From Nitrosomonas sp. (lineage in GTDB: Bacteria > Pseudomonadota > Gammaproteobacteria > Burkholderiales > Nitrosomonadaceae), in contig JADKHF010000012.1 of the NCBI GenBank assembly GCA_016721865.1, positions 1-61,861 of the forward strand: a DNA stretch of 61,861 nucleotides, given 5' to 3'. Numbering within the stretch: the stretch's first letter is position 1; the number at the start of each line of letters is the position of its first letter. Below are positions 50,613 through 60,887 of this stretch, in pieces. The notes under the pieces were generated by a model that was given only the letters and a program-made list of their open reading frames with translations, was not told the origin of the DNA and did no database searches. Position numbers and translations under genes: made by a program.

Positions 50613-50924
50613 GTTAGACTCCTTTGTCGAATTTTCTTTTGGGCAATTCCATTTATGCAGTATATTTTTTGCTATTTTATAGCTGCTTTATTTCAAGTAA
50701 TCAAAATAATTCAATTTGAAGATTAATAGCATAACATCAGCTTGATTGAAAGAATGAATACTTGTGAGTTGGAACAGACAGTGGGGTAGAACAGACAGTG
50801 GGGTAGTCAGATCTTGTGGGCTATTGCAAATAACTTATATCAAAGCAATAAATATGTTATCTTCATGCTATATTAATTCTATTTTCAATAATATATGGGT
50901 GTTATCTAATTATAAGGATAAGAA
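50613..50924. other. Divergent intergenic region with a tandem duplication
   Basis: Promoter region for pepA (left) and the HDOD-GGDEF gene (right). It holds a 17-bp perfect tandem duplication at 50772-50805. AT-rich to the right; AATAAATATGTTATCTTCAT might include a -10 element. Confidence 0.5.
50772..50805 (+). repeat. 17-bp perfect tandem duplication
   Basis: GAACAGACAGTGGGGTA occurs twice head to tail. The only other tandem of this kind in the window (23284-23317) has the same 17-bp period. Confidence 0.85.
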
Positions 50925-52418
50925 GTGATTGATGATACATTGAAAAGACGACTAAATTATTGCACAACACTACCAAGCTTACCGGCGGTTGCTGTTAAAA
51001 TAATCGAAATGGCTAATGATCCTGATGCCGATATCAGGAAAGTTTGTGAATATATTTCTCTGGATCCAGTTCTCTCGGCAAAATTACTTCGAACGGCTAA
51101 CACCCCTTTGTATAAATCGCGTCGAGTTGCGACGAATATCCGACAAGCTGTCAGCATTCTTGGAACACATACAGTGCTTGTCATTGCGTTATCCTTTTCA
51201 TTGGCCAGTTCATTAATGAAGACCCCGTTATCAAATGGTAACGGTGCTTTTGACAGTAATATTTTCTGGCGCCGGTCTATTACATCTGCGCTGGCAAGTC
51301 GCGCGCTTGGAGAAAAGCTTGAGCTGAGTTTCCTGGATGATTTATTTCTGGCCGGGTTATTGCAGGAAATTGGAATTCTTGCCTATTGGACCATAATGCC
51401 TGAAGAGTATGGCAAAATCTTTGCATCCACTCTTGATCATGACAAATTGCTCAAGATTGAACGCGAATCTTTTGGCGCGGGGCATGATGAATTGGGTTAC
51501 GCGCTTCTCAAAAAATGGCATATTCCGGACTATATCGCCTTATCCTGTATCAACAGTCACTCCCAACCGGAACCCCAAAATTTAGGACCAACGCTTCAAT
51601 CTTGTTTGGCGGTATCCCGTTACTTGGCTGATTATTTCTTGTATCCACACGAAGCCGAAAAATTGACCGCTCTAAATAAAGCGACACAGGATTGGCTTGA
51701 GCTTGAACCTTCTGCACTCATTGATGTGATCAAAATTATGGAAGTTGGGTTGAGTGCTGTGGAAGATCTTTTTGAAGTGACTATTCACCACCCATCCGAA
51801 GCCGCAGGAATATTGGCAGAAGCCAAGGAGTTGCTGATGATACACGACCTGTCCAGAATGAAGGATCTGGAAGATAAATCGCAACGAGATGGATTAACCG
51901 GTGCATACAATCGGACCTATTTTGATGAAACATTGCGGCGCGAATTCAGCCTGGCGACGCAATACAATCTGCCTTTGACTATCGCTATTATAGACCTTGA
52001 TCATTTTAAAAATGTCAATGATACCTATGGGCATGTTGTTGGAGATTCATTATTGGCTACTGTCGTAAAAACACTTTTTGATCAGATCCGTCAGGATGAC
52101 ACGCTGAGCCGTTATGGTGGCGAAGAATTTGCTTTGATTCTTCCGGGCACAACACTTGCCGCTTCCAGAAATCTTATTTCCCGTCTGAAAGATTCGATTG
52201 CAGCGATTTCGTATAAATTTGATGGTGATGTAACAATCCAAATCACTGCTTCCATCGGTGTTGCTGCCTGTTATGAAAATGAAACACATTTTCACGATCC
52301 AAAAGATCTAATCAAAGCCGCAGACCGCGCGCTCTATGCTGCCAAGCATGCCGGCCGCAATCAGATTGTGGAGTGGAGTGCTGGCGCAACTTATCAAGAC
52401 CCGGCAAACTTGCCTTAA
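50925..52418 (+). CDS. HDOD domain-GGDEF diguanylate cyclase
   Basis: 497 residues. N-terminal HDOD domain (residues ~10-210): LPSLPAVAVKIIEMANDPDADI and SLDPVLSAKLLRTANTPLYKS, typical of this HD-related signalling fold without the full HD ligands. C-terminal GGDEF (from ~325): DGLTGAYNRTYFDE, DLDHFKNVNDTYGHVVGD and active site RYGGEEFALILPG. An RQDD I-site lies five residues before GGEEF, so product inhibition by c-di-GMP is likely. The start codon is GTG/TTG-like at 50925 (the frame begins M-I-D-D). Soluble, so cytoplasmic sensing. Confidence 0.92.
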   Translation: MIDDTLKRRLNYCTTLPSLPAVAVKIIEMANDPDADIRKVCEYISLDPVLSAKLLRTANTPLYKSRRVATNIRQAVSILGTHTVLVIALSFSLASSLMKTPLSNGNGAFDSNIFWRRSITSALASRALGEKLELSFLDDLFLAGLLQEIGILAYWTIMPEEYGKIFASTLDHDKLLKIERESFGAGHDELGYALLKKWHIPDYIALSCINSHSQPEPQNLGPTLQSCLAVSRYLADYFLYPHEAEKLTALNKATQDWLELEPSALIDVIKIMEVGLSAVEDLFEVTIHHPSEAAGILAEAKELLMIHDLSRMKDLEDKSQRDGLTGAYNRTYFDETLRREFSLATQYNLPLTIAIIDLDHFKNVNDTYGHVVGDSLLATVVKTLFDQIRQDDTLSRYGGEEFALILPGTTLAASRNLISRLKDSIAAISYKFDGDVTIQITASIGVAACYENETHFHDPKDLIKAADRALYAAKHAGRNQIVEWSAGATYQDPANLP

Positions 52419-52435
52419 AGAAAATAATAAGAAAA

Positions 52436-53266
52436 ATGAATCTCATTATTCAGGGACTTGAAGTTAATAATAGTGATTTGCGGTCTTTAGCAAAGCTGTC
52501 CCGGGCAGATGGAATCGAACGGATTACCGGCCAGGCTTTCCGGTTGACAAATGCCATTCATTCCCACGATATTTCGGAATATTGTACACATGCAGAATTG
52601 GATTTTGCTCTTGTAAACTCAGATCTAAAGCTCACTGATTTTAAATTGATTGCAATGGATATGGATTCTACATTATTAGCTATTGAATCTATTGATGAAA
52701 TTGCTGATATGCAGGATATAAAACCCCAAGTTTCTTCCATTACATTGCAGACTATGCAGGGCGAAATAAGTTTTGAAGAAAGCCTTACACGCCGCACTGC
52801 GTTATTGCGAGGCTTGCATCGCGATGCACTGCAAAAAGTCTATGACGAACGTGTCAAACTTAATCCCGGTGCTGAAAAAATGTTGCAACAAGCCAAACTG
52901 GCTGGGTTAAAAACGATGGTTATTTCTGGCGGTTTCACATTTTTTACCGATCGGATTAAAGCAAAACTTGGATTCGATTTCGCGGCTGCCAATGTGCTGG
53001 AGATTGAAGACAATAGACTGACAGGAAAGGTGGTCGGAGAAATTATCGGCAGACAAGGAAAAGCCCGAGTATTAAAACAGATTCGTGATGAACTCGGTAT
53101 CAAACGTGAGCAGATTATCGCGATTGGAGATGGTGCCAATGATCTGGACATGATGACAGAGGCCGGAATCAGCATCGCTTATCACGCCAAGCCCATCGTA
53201 AGGGATCATGCAACTTATTCGATTGATTATGTAGGGTTGGATGGTGTTATCAATTTATTCAAATAA
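52436..53266 (+). CDS. serB: Phosphoserine phosphatase
   Basis: 276 residues, HAD superfamily; last step of serine synthesis. Motif I DMDSTLLAIESIDEIAD, motif II TMVISGGFTFFT, motif III AIGDGANDLDMM, plus VYDERVKLNPGAEKML. The N-terminal ~75 residues are shorter than an ACT domain. The frame is open from 52373, but the ATG at 52436 (MNLIIQGLEVN) fits the family. 18 bp after the HDOD-GGDEF stop. Confidence 0.95.
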   Translation: MNLIIQGLEVNNSDLRSLAKLSRADGIERITGQAFRLTNAIHSHDISEYCTHAELDFALVNSDLKLTDFKLIAMDMDSTLLAIESIDEIADMQDIKPQVSSITLQTMQGEISFEESLTRRTALLRGLHRDALQKVYDERVKLNPGAEKMLQQAKLAGLKTMVISGGFTFFTDRIKAKLGFDFAAANVLEIEDNRLTGKVVGEIIGRQGKARVLKQIRDELGIKREQIIAIGDGANDLDMMTEAGISIAYHAKPIVRDHATYSIDYVGLDGVINLFK

Positions 53267-53298
53267 ATTGAATCAACTTGCCTGCCTGTAAGGCGAAT

Positions 53299-54700
53299 TT
53301 AATAGTTCGGTTCATACATCAGCGATTTAACATAGCCGGACAGATCCTCAGGCAGGCTGGAATCCGTCAATCCTTCTTGAACTGCAACCTGACAGACAGC
53401 TACAGCGATCGCATGGGATACTTCGCGCACTCGTGTCAGTGCGGGATAAACCGCGCCAGTGCGAATTTCCTGTTGTGTAACGGTGTTTGCCAATACCTCG
53501 GCGGCTGCTAAAAACATGGTTTGTGTGACAAGCCGGGCCGAGCTTGCGTAAATACCCAGACCTATACCTGGAAAAATATAAGCATTATTACCTTGAGCGG
53601 GCTTAAATAACTGATTGTCGTACTGTACGGCGTCAAAAGGGCTGCCGCTGGCAAAGATTACTCGCCCTTCACTCCATTGATAGGCCTGTTCAGCAGTACA
53701 CTCTGTGTGTGAAGTTGGATTCGATAAGGCAATAATGACCGGGCGTTCATTTACTGTGGCCATTTTACGTACAATGGCTTCATTAAATGTTCCGGCTACA
53801 CCGGTGGCGCCGATCAGTACATCGGGTTTGATCTCACCGATAGCATCGACAAAACTGCATGCAGCATATTCATGAGCAAATGGTTTGATGCGTGGTTTAA
53901 TATTTTCGTTTTTCGCTGTTACCAATCCCTTTCTGTCAATAAACCATAACCGTCTCTGCGCTTGCAGTTTGCTTAATCCAGCCGCACAGAATGCATTTAC
54001 CACCAATTCTGCAGTACCGCCCGCTGCAGAACCTGTGCCCAGAAACATGATATTTAGATCGTTAAACTTCTTCCCGGTTGATTCGCGGATAGGGATAACC
54101 TAAATAAAGCGGATCTTCACGTATTGCTATGTTATTTGTGCCTACATCCAGCATGATGGGGATGCATTGCGCCGGATGAATTCCAGCACAGGCCACATAC
54201 AGTGCGACTTTGCCGATAGGAATTCCCATGCCATTGGCACCTAAATCCCCTAACCCCAGAATACGCTCCCCGTCTGTAACAACAATCACCCGTATATCTT
54301 CTTCCGGCCAGTTTTTCAGAATAGTTGCAATTTCACCACGATCTTCAGGAGTAATATAAAAACCTTGCGATGTTCTGAAGATATGTGCAAATTCCTTGCA
54401 TGCCTCACCTACTGTCGGGGTATAAACCAAAGGCATGATCTCTTCAATATGGTCAATCATTGTTCGATAGAAGAGCCGCTGATTGCGCTCCAGCAGAGCA
54501 TTTAGAAAAATATATTTTTCAATGGCAGTGCTTTTGCACCGCATGCTGCCCAGAACGCGATCGATTTGTTTGCTGATGCCTGCAACATCATAGGGAAGTA
54601 ATCCACGTAAACCATAGCGTTCGCGTTCTTCTCGCGTAAATGCAGTTGATTTGGTGAGAGCCGGATCAACCAGCAGCGCTTTTCCATATAAATTTTTCAT
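53299..54700 (-). pseudogene. maeA: NAD-dependent malic enzyme with an internal deletion
   Basis: Two out-of-frame parts join at about 54055. The first (to 54062) has AFTREERERYGLRGLLP, VYTPTVGEACKEFAH, TDGERILGLGDLGANGMGI and LYLGYPYPRINREEV. The second starts NIMFLGTGSAAGGTAELVVNAF (NAD-binding) and continues to the C-terminus with ALSNPTSHTEC. About 70-75 residues normally lying between, with the metal-binding FEDF and FNDDIQGT motifs, are missing. Normal enzymes oxidatively decarboxylate malate to pyruvate; this product cannot bind the divalent metal. Start set at the ATG at 54700, 11 bp after a GGAGG. Confidence 0.88.
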
Positions 54701-54930
54701 GTTAATCGATGCCTCCAGCATAACTGAATGGGTCTTGCAATTACCGCTACGATCCAGAGTTGCTCAACTTAATTCTGGGTTGGACAATCCAGACAACCAA
54801 AGATAAACTTATTTGTCTCAATAGAAAACACTTTCAGTCGTATTTGTAATACATTGCCAATTCATTTTTATCTAAATAGTAGATAAATTTTAACTAGTAA
54901 TGATTTCTCAAGAGGAAGCCCGAAAAAATT

Positions 54931-55338
54931 ATGAGTCAATCACCATTCCCAATACCCGATCCAAGTTTATATACTGAAGAAGAAATAGCACAACTGGTTC
55001 ATACCTTTTATGCAAAAGCCAGAAAAGATCCTGCACTGGGTCCTATTTTTGAAGCGCATGTGATCGACTGGGATGCCCATTTTGTGCAAATGATCAATTT
55101 CTGGTCTGCCCAGTTACGCGGCACCAGCCGATTCCGCGGCGCGCCTATGCCTAAACATATCGCACTTCCTGAGCTCACCGCAGAGTTATTTGAACGTTGG
55201 CTTCAACTTTTCCGGCAAACAACCGAAGAACTAAGTAATCCGAGTCTTCAGCAACATGCCAATGCAATTGCCTCATTTATTGCAGGTAGGTTGTGGCAAG
55301 GTTATCAGATGAGTAATTACCGGACAAACAACCCGTAG
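54931..55338 (+). CDS. Group III truncated haemoglobin
   Basis: 135 residues. It starts with a charged leader and the family's YTEEEIAQLVHTFYAKARKDPALGPIFEAHV, DWDAHFVQMINFWSAQL and MPKHIALPELTAELFERWLQLF (quoted in part: FYAKARKDPALGPIFEA and HFVQMINFWSAQL). The histidine of PKHIALP is the likely proximal haem ligand. Group III globins bind O2, NO or other ligands; in an ammonia oxidiser, NO or O2 chemistry is plausible but unproven. GAGGAAG ribosome binding site before the ATG. The GGDEF gene follows 43 bp later. Confidence 0.9.
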   Translation: MSQSPFPIPDPSLYTEEEIAQLVHTFYAKARKDPALGPIFEAHVIDWDAHFVQMINFWSAQLRGTSRFRGAPMPKHIALPELTAELFERWLQLFRQTTEELSNPSLQQHANAIASFIAGRLWQGYQMSNYRTNNP

Positions 55339-55380
55339 CGCTTAATATCGCACATATTTTATAGTTCTTATCAAGATAAA

Positions 55381-57037
55381 TTGAAAAGCATTAAAAGCAA
55401 AATAATATTTTTTTCAATTCTGGCGACGCTGATTCCATCACTTGGGTTGGGTATATTGTCGTTTCAGCAGAACGAAACGATGATTGGCGAGAATGTTACA
55501 CGTGAGTTGCGTGCCTTGGCTAATTATACCAGCAGGGAATTAGATTTATGGATTAAAGAGCAAATTCTTGTTGTTCGCGAACTTGCAACATCTAAAACTA
55601 TTATTGAAGGATTATCTTCAGGACATCAGTCTCAGAATGATAAATTTATAAAACAGCAGAAAGCATTGGAACTGTACCTAAAGTCTGTGCATAAACGAAT
55701 GGAAACAGTACTGGAATTAACGGTAATCGATACAGAAGGTAAAATAATTGCCAGCAATGTGGATTCGCCTTTCCAGTGACGCTTTTCAAAATTGGCTACA
55801 CGATGCATCCATCCTAGGGGATATTGTTTTGCCACCACAATGGAATGCAAATTATACAACTGCGATAATGAGCATTTCGGTTCCTGTGTTATCGGTGGAT
55901 GATTTTGTCCTCGGAGCACTGATCGTAACTTTTGATTTACGAAATCTCCAGTCGAATTTAAAAGATAAAATAAAATCTCCGCCAGGTGACGTTGTTCTAT
56001 TAGATAAGGATGGATACGTCATGCTGGCCAGTGATGTTTCAATTACCAATACAGATAAGCCAGTATCGCTTGAACCTGACGTATTAAAAAGATTACAGGA
56101 TAATCCGGGGGGATATGAATTATTTAATGGGCCTCGTCAAGAAAATGTAGTGGGTTTGGCTTATATGTCGGAGAAACCGGCCATTACAATAATCGCCAGC
56201 AGAAGCCATGAATTGATCTATGCTGATTGGATGCAGCAGCGTGATTTATATATCGGACTGATTAGTATCATCATTCTTATTGTTACTATAATCGCTTTCC
56301 GGTTGAGTCATGCTATCGTGGTCCCTTTACGGGGATTAATCAATGCGACCGAGAGAATTGTAAAGGGTGATCTTAACGTTGAGTTGACTAATATGCGGCA
56401 TGACGAGCTTGGCCAACTTACGCAAATGTTTAATCAGATGACCGATAAGTTACGTCAAAACCAAGCTGAAATTACTGCGGCAAGCGACGCCATGCAGAAA
56501 AAAAATCTGCTATTGGAAACACTGTCGACAACTGATAGTTTGACGGGGTTATATAACCGCAGCAAGCTCAACTTGATCATCAGTGAGCAGCTGGCTCGTT
56601 ATGAGCGGACAAGGCGCCCATTTGCAGTACTCATGATCGATGTCGATTATTTTAAAACACTGAATGATAAACTTGGACATGTTGCTGGTGATGAAATATT
56701 AGCTGCCATAGCGAAAAATATTTCTCAATGTATTCGTAATATTGATTTTGCTGCTCGTTATGGCGGTGACGAGTTCATTATCATTTTAACTGAGGCCACT
56801 GTCGAGGATGCTTTGAAAACTGCGGAGCGGATTCGGGCTTATGTGGCCGGTGTATACTGTAGTACATTAGATAAAACGCTCAGAGTGACACTCAGTATTG
56901 GGGTCATTCAAAGTGAGTTTCAGGATAAATCCGTAACTGCTTTGCTTTCCAGGGTTGATAGTGCACTTTATGACGCCAAGCATGCCGGGCGCGACCAAGT
57001 TTGCTGCATACAACCTGAATCCAGCGCCGCAACATAA
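55381..57037 (+). CDS. Membrane-bound GGDEF diguanylate cyclase with Cache-like sensor and HAMP, one frameshift
   Basis: About 552 residues. TTG start (MKSIKSKIIFFSILATLIP), first transmembrane helix ~8-24, a periplasmic Cache-like region to ~290, second transmembrane helix (LYIGLISIIILIVTIIAF), HAMP (VVPLRGLINATERIVKGDL) and GGDEF: DSLTGLYNRSKLN, MIDVDYFKTLND, active site ARYGGDEFIIIL and an RNID I-site five residues before it. One frame break near 55775 between SPF and DAFQNWLHDAS. It probably forms one transcript with the globin gene. Confidence 0.9.
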
Positions 57038-57043
57038 TTTCAG

Positions 57044-57838
57044 TTATGGGTTTGTGTTCTTCTCTATTTCAAGCGCCGTGCTAAGAACCCAACCTTGACT
57101 GCCAGCAGTCTGAACGCGAAGCCACGTACCTAGACTAGCATTTGCTATCAATGTCGCATCTTTTTTCAGGGTATCTAATATGGGTGCACGGGTGTTGGGC
57201 TCTTTGCGCAAATTGATATTTACCTTAGTAAGTAATTTTATCGGTGTATGAAATTCGAGCAGGGAATTATTTTCACCGGATGTTTTCTTTTGATTCGAGC
57301 CAGTTATCAAACCAATTAAATGTTTGGCCTTTGCAACATGGTTCATGGCTTCGGCATATTGCTCTTTTGAGTAAAATACTGATGCGGTATCCACCAAATG
57401 TTGCGCCTGGATCTGCAATATTTGCGGCACGACAGAAATTTTAACTTGATTTAGTTGTTCTAATGCTACTTCGATTTCTGCAATTGCAGAGGCTGTGCTT
57501 GGTTTTGTAGCTAATCTATGTTGTTTTACCTGTGTGCGAATGGCTTCGCTATTGACTTCTCGTAGAGTTTTCGCCTGATTTTGCTGATGAATTTTCTGAT
57601 TCTTAATCAATTCATCCTTTTCTGCAATCAATTTCTCCAGGCGTGCGATCTCATTTTTCGAACTTTCGTCCTGAAATACCATAATTGGTATTGGCTTAAT
57701 AGTGTGAGTGGGAATTGGTTCCTGCGAAGCACACCCGGCCAAATGCAGTGCAAGCAAGCTACAGGTTAGCCGATTTAAAAACAAGCCAGAAACATTTAAT
57801 GGATACAATGACACGGCATGAAACAAAAATCTTTTCAT
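57044..57838 (-). CDS. Lipoprotein with coiled coil and C-terminal SH3b domain
   Basis: About 264 residues. Signal peptide with lipobox LHLAGC, so the mature protein begins at the cysteine (CASQEPIP) and is membrane-anchored. Then a coiled-coil-like stretch (KNEIARLEKLIAEKDELIKNQ), a helical region with a TPR-like feel, and an SH3b domain at the end (VNINLRKEPNTRAPILDTL, LIANASLGTWLRVQ, GWVLSTALE). SH3b domains often bind cell-wall peptides. The ATG at 57838, preceded by GAGGGAAACAAA, is a better start than the upstream in-frame ATG at 57916. Function unknown. Confidence 0.8.
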   Translation of the reverse strand: MKRFLFHAVSLYPLNVSGLFLNRLTCSLLALHLAGCASQEPIPTHTIKPIPIMVFQDESSKNEIARLEKLIAEKDELIKNQKIHQQNQAKTLREVNSEAIRTQVKQHRLATKPSTASAIAEIEVALEQLNQVKISVVPQILQIQAQHLVDTASVFYSKEQYAEAMNHVAKAKHLIGLITGSNQKKTSGENNSLLEFHTPIKLLTKVNINLRKEPNTRAPILDTLKKDATLIANASLGTWLRVQTAGSQGWVLSTALEIEKNTNP

Positions 57839-58254
57839 TTTGTTTCCCTCTAACCTCGAACGATTAAGCATATTATTTTTCCTGCAGTATTTCTCAGAAT
57901 ATTCGTATCGGCACATATAATAAGAATATTAGACTGGGCTGATTTTAATTAGTGCAAGAATGAAAAAATAATTCTCATTTAATCTTTTATTATCCGATTC
58001 ATAACAGTGAGGGATTGATAGAAACACAAAGTGTGCGCAAGAGTTATGCAATTTTCCAGGTATTCAAGAGCCATGTAAATGCGGGGAATTCGTGGTTGAA
58101 AGAAATGCTAAATCAATTCAACATAGAGTTTGGAAATCTAAGCAATTTCCGTACCATGCTCGATAATGTAAGATGAGGGTATATCAATATGAAGTCTGTT
58201 AAGAGTTTTTTGTTTAAATGAAGTTCTTGATCAAATTACTTTTGTGAGGGTGCC
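57839..58254. other. Divergent intergenic region
   Basis: Between the SH3 lipoprotein and uspA genes. No gene, repeat or terminator recognised; the AT-rich part near 57970-58010 (ATTCTCATTTAATCTTTTAT) may contain promoter elements. Confidence 0.5.
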
Positions 58255-58704
58255 ATGTATCAGCGAATTTTAGTACCAATTGATGGCAGCGCCACTTCTG
58301 AGCGGGCATTGGATGAAGCCATTAAAATTGCACAACAGCAGAATGCTCAGGTGAAAGTGGTCCATGTATTAGAAGATATCTGGTATTTTGATACTGAGGA
58401 TTATCTAAATTATGCGGAGTTAATCCAATCCATGAGAGGAATTGGAGAAAAGATACTGGCGCAGGCACAAAAGAAATTGCAGCAGGCTGGTGTGACAGCC
58501 GAAATAAAGTTGCTTGAAACGCAGGGGGAACGTATTGCCAGCATCATTGCTACTGAAGCTAAGAATAATCTGGCAGATTTGATCATCATCGGGACGCATG
58601 GCCGATCTGGTTTTAGCCGCATGTTAATGGGCAGTATTGCTGAAGGCGTGGTGCGAACAGCGCATATTCCGATTCTTCTGATTCGCGGCAGTGTTGATGG
58701 CTGA
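58255..58704 (+). CDS. Universal stress protein (UspA family)
   Basis: 149 residues. It starts MYQRILVPIDGSATSERALDEA and carries the ATP-binding GTHGRSGFSRMLMGSIAE (G-2x-G-9x-G-S) near the end with VPILLIR-like IPILLIRG. These small cytoplasmic proteins accompany growth arrest and stress tolerance. A TGAGGG site precedes the ATG. Stand-alone gene ~90 bp before the DUF4126 gene on the same strand. Confidence 0.93.
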   Translation: MYQRILVPIDGSATSERALDEAIKIAQQQNAQVKVVHVLEDIWYFDTEDYLNYAELIQSMRGIGEKILAQAQKKLQQAGVTAEIKLLETQGERIASIIATEAKNNLADLIIIGTHGRSGFSRMLMGSIAEGVVRTAHIPILLIRGSVDG

Positions 58705-58795
58705 TCATGTCTTGAAGCACAAAGATCAATGATACCTAACGTCATGAAGGTATTCTCGATTGAATGGCTAATTCTTTTAAAAAACAAGTTAGAAT

Positions 58796-59578
58796 ATGGA
58801 AAATTATGAGGCTCTATTAGCAACCGTTGCATTAATGATGGGTGCTTCCTGGGCAAGTGGCATCAATCTGTATGCTGTTTTGCTGGTGTTAGGCTGGGGT
58901 GGCTCAACAGGCCATATCGATTTGCCTGCCGAATTATTGGTATTGCAAGATCCACTGGTGATTGGGGCTGCCGGTGTCATGTATTTCATAGAGTTTTTCA
59001 TGGACAAGATACCTGGATTGGATTCCGTGTGGGACTCCATTCAAACTTTCGTTCGTATTCCGGCTGGTGCCATGCTGGCAGCAGGCGCAGTCGGTGATGT
59101 GACACCAGCGCTCGAAATTGCAGCGGGCATTTTGGGAGGGGGCGTGGCTGCAACGAGCCATGCGACTAAAACGGGTACGCGGCTGTTGATTAATACTTCC
59201 CCCGAGCCGTTTACGAATTGGTCAGCTTCCATTGCAGGGGATTTATTAGTGCTCTCGGGAATGTGGACAGCTCTAAGACATCCGGAGATCTTCCTTATTT
59301 TATTTGTTATTTTCTTAGGTGTTGCAATCTGGTTGTTGCCTAAATTATGGGGTTTAATAAAGGTGTTGCTCTCGAAAATTGGGAAATTTATCGGATTAGT
59401 AAAAACACAGTCCATTAACCTCAATGAGTCAGACACACATGCTCCTACGGCAGAATTGCAGAAACATGATCAATTAATGGCATTAGAGTATCTGAAACAA
59501 CTAAGAGACAAAGGCATACTTACGGAAAAGGAATTTGAACAGCAGAAAAATAGCATTCTTAATGAGAACATTCGCTAG
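58796..59578 (+). CDS. DUF4126 membrane protein with C-terminal SHOCT motif
   Basis: 260 residues. Residues 1-190: DUF4126 with ~5 hydrophobic helices (ALMMGASWASGINLYAVLLVLG, IPAGAMLAAGAVGDVTPALEIAAGILGGGVAATSHATKTGTR read in part as GGGVAATSHATKTGTR). The last ~30 residues are a SHOCT motif (ALEYLKQLRDKGILTEKEFEQQK). SHOCT tails bind partners and are found at protein ends. The function of DUF4126 is unknown. Genes of the uspA neighbourhood do not define it further. Confidence 0.82.
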   Translation: MENYEALLATVALMMGASWASGINLYAVLLVLGWGGSTGHIDLPAELLVLQDPLVIGAAGVMYFIEFFMDKIPGLDSVWDSIQTFVRIPAGAMLAAGAVGDVTPALEIAAGILGGGVAATSHATKTGTRLLINTSPEPFTNWSASIAGDLLVLSGMWTALRHPEIFLILFVIFLGVAIWLLPKLWGLIKVLLSKIGKFIGLVKTQSINLNESDTHAPTAELQKHDQLMALEYLKQLRDKGILTEKEFEQQKNSILNENIR

Positions 59579-59674
59579 GCTGCTTTTGCGGTTAAATACG
59601 TCTTACCAGAATACTGCAATGCTCTCGCCTTTAATAAAGTAACCAGGTTGCTAATTTCATCTCTTTAGAATGCT

Positions 59675-60808
59675 ATGCAACACCGATGGGATATTTTTTG
59701 TACAGTTATCGATAACTTTGGTGACATTGGCGTATGTTGGCGTCTGGCGCGGCAATTAACACAGGATCATCATCAACTGGTACGGCTTTGGGTTGATGAT
59801 CTGACCAGCTTTGCCTATATTGCGTCGAATGTTAACCCAAAAGTACAACAGCAAGTCATCCTGAGCGTTGAAATCTGTCATTGGCAACGCGTGTTTATCG
59901 AAGTTGAGCCTGCTGAAGTTGTTATTGAGGCATTCGCTTGTGAATTACCTGATGTTTATGTGGCGGCGTTGTTACAAAGAAAAAAACAACCGGTCTGGAT
60001 TAATCTGGAATATCTCAGCGCTGAGCCTTGGGTGGTTCAATGTGGTCTGCCATCACCATCCACATCTTCCTTTAATCAAAACATTTTTTTCCGGGTTTTG
60101 TGCAAGGCACGGGAGGGCTATTGCGTGAAAAGAATTTGATGGTTCAACGAGAGGCTTTTACCACAACAGCAGAGCATGCATTTTTGCAACGCAAGCGTTT
60201 GCTTGAGTATAAATCTGGTGAAATACGCATTTCGATGTTTTGTTATGACACTGCGCCAGTCATAAAATTTATTCAGGTATTATCAAAATCTTCAGTACCG
60301 ATAAGTATTATTAATTGTTCCACAAGGGAGTGTGGCTGAGCGCATTACGACATTATTTCATCAAGCAAAATCGCAGACTGGGAGACTGTTAAGGCATGAG
60401 CAGTTAACTGTTCAGATTGTTCCGTTTATGGAGCAGGTTGATTATGACCGGTTACTGTGGAGTTGCGATTTTAATTTTGTGCGAGGTGAAGATTCCTTTC
60501 TTCGTGCCCAATGGGCAGGTAGCCCATTTGTCTGGAATATTTACCCCCAAACAGAAGGTGCGCATTGGATGAAGTTGGATGCGTTTCTTGATCTATATAC
60601 CGCAGGTATGTCGAGGGAAATGGCTGATGCAGTGCGTGATATATGGGCTTGCTGGAATGGCAGGTATGAAATAAATAGCACTGTCTGGTTGAACTTTCTC
60701 TCCTGCCGTGAATTTCTCACGCAACATAACAACTACTGGATTAAGCGGCTATTGAAACAAAATGATTTGGCATCGAGTCTGGTGCAGTTTGCTGAAAATC
60801 AGCTATAA
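59675..60808 (+). CDS. earP: EF-P arginine-32 rhamnosyltransferase EarP, two frameshifts
   Basis: About 378 residues, GT104 family; transfers rhamnose from dTDP-rhamnose onto Arg32 of EF-P. N-terminus WDIFCTVIDNFGDIGVCWRLARQL, middle VIEAFACELPDVY and PVWINLEYLSAE, C-terminal VPFMEQVDYDRLLWSCDFNFVRGEDSFLRAQWAG and FVWNIYPQTEGAHW (read in parts). Two breaks: at about 60088 in a T7 run (ATTTTTTTCC) and at about 60317 (AATTGTTCC should be AATGTTCC). The gene lies 79 bp upstream of efp, as in most EarP organisms. Confidence 0.93.
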
Positions 60809-60887
60809 TTAAAAGCTTATGGATTTGATGTTTGCTGATATAAAACAACGTCAACCTTGCTTACAACTTAAATTTTGGAATTGAAAA

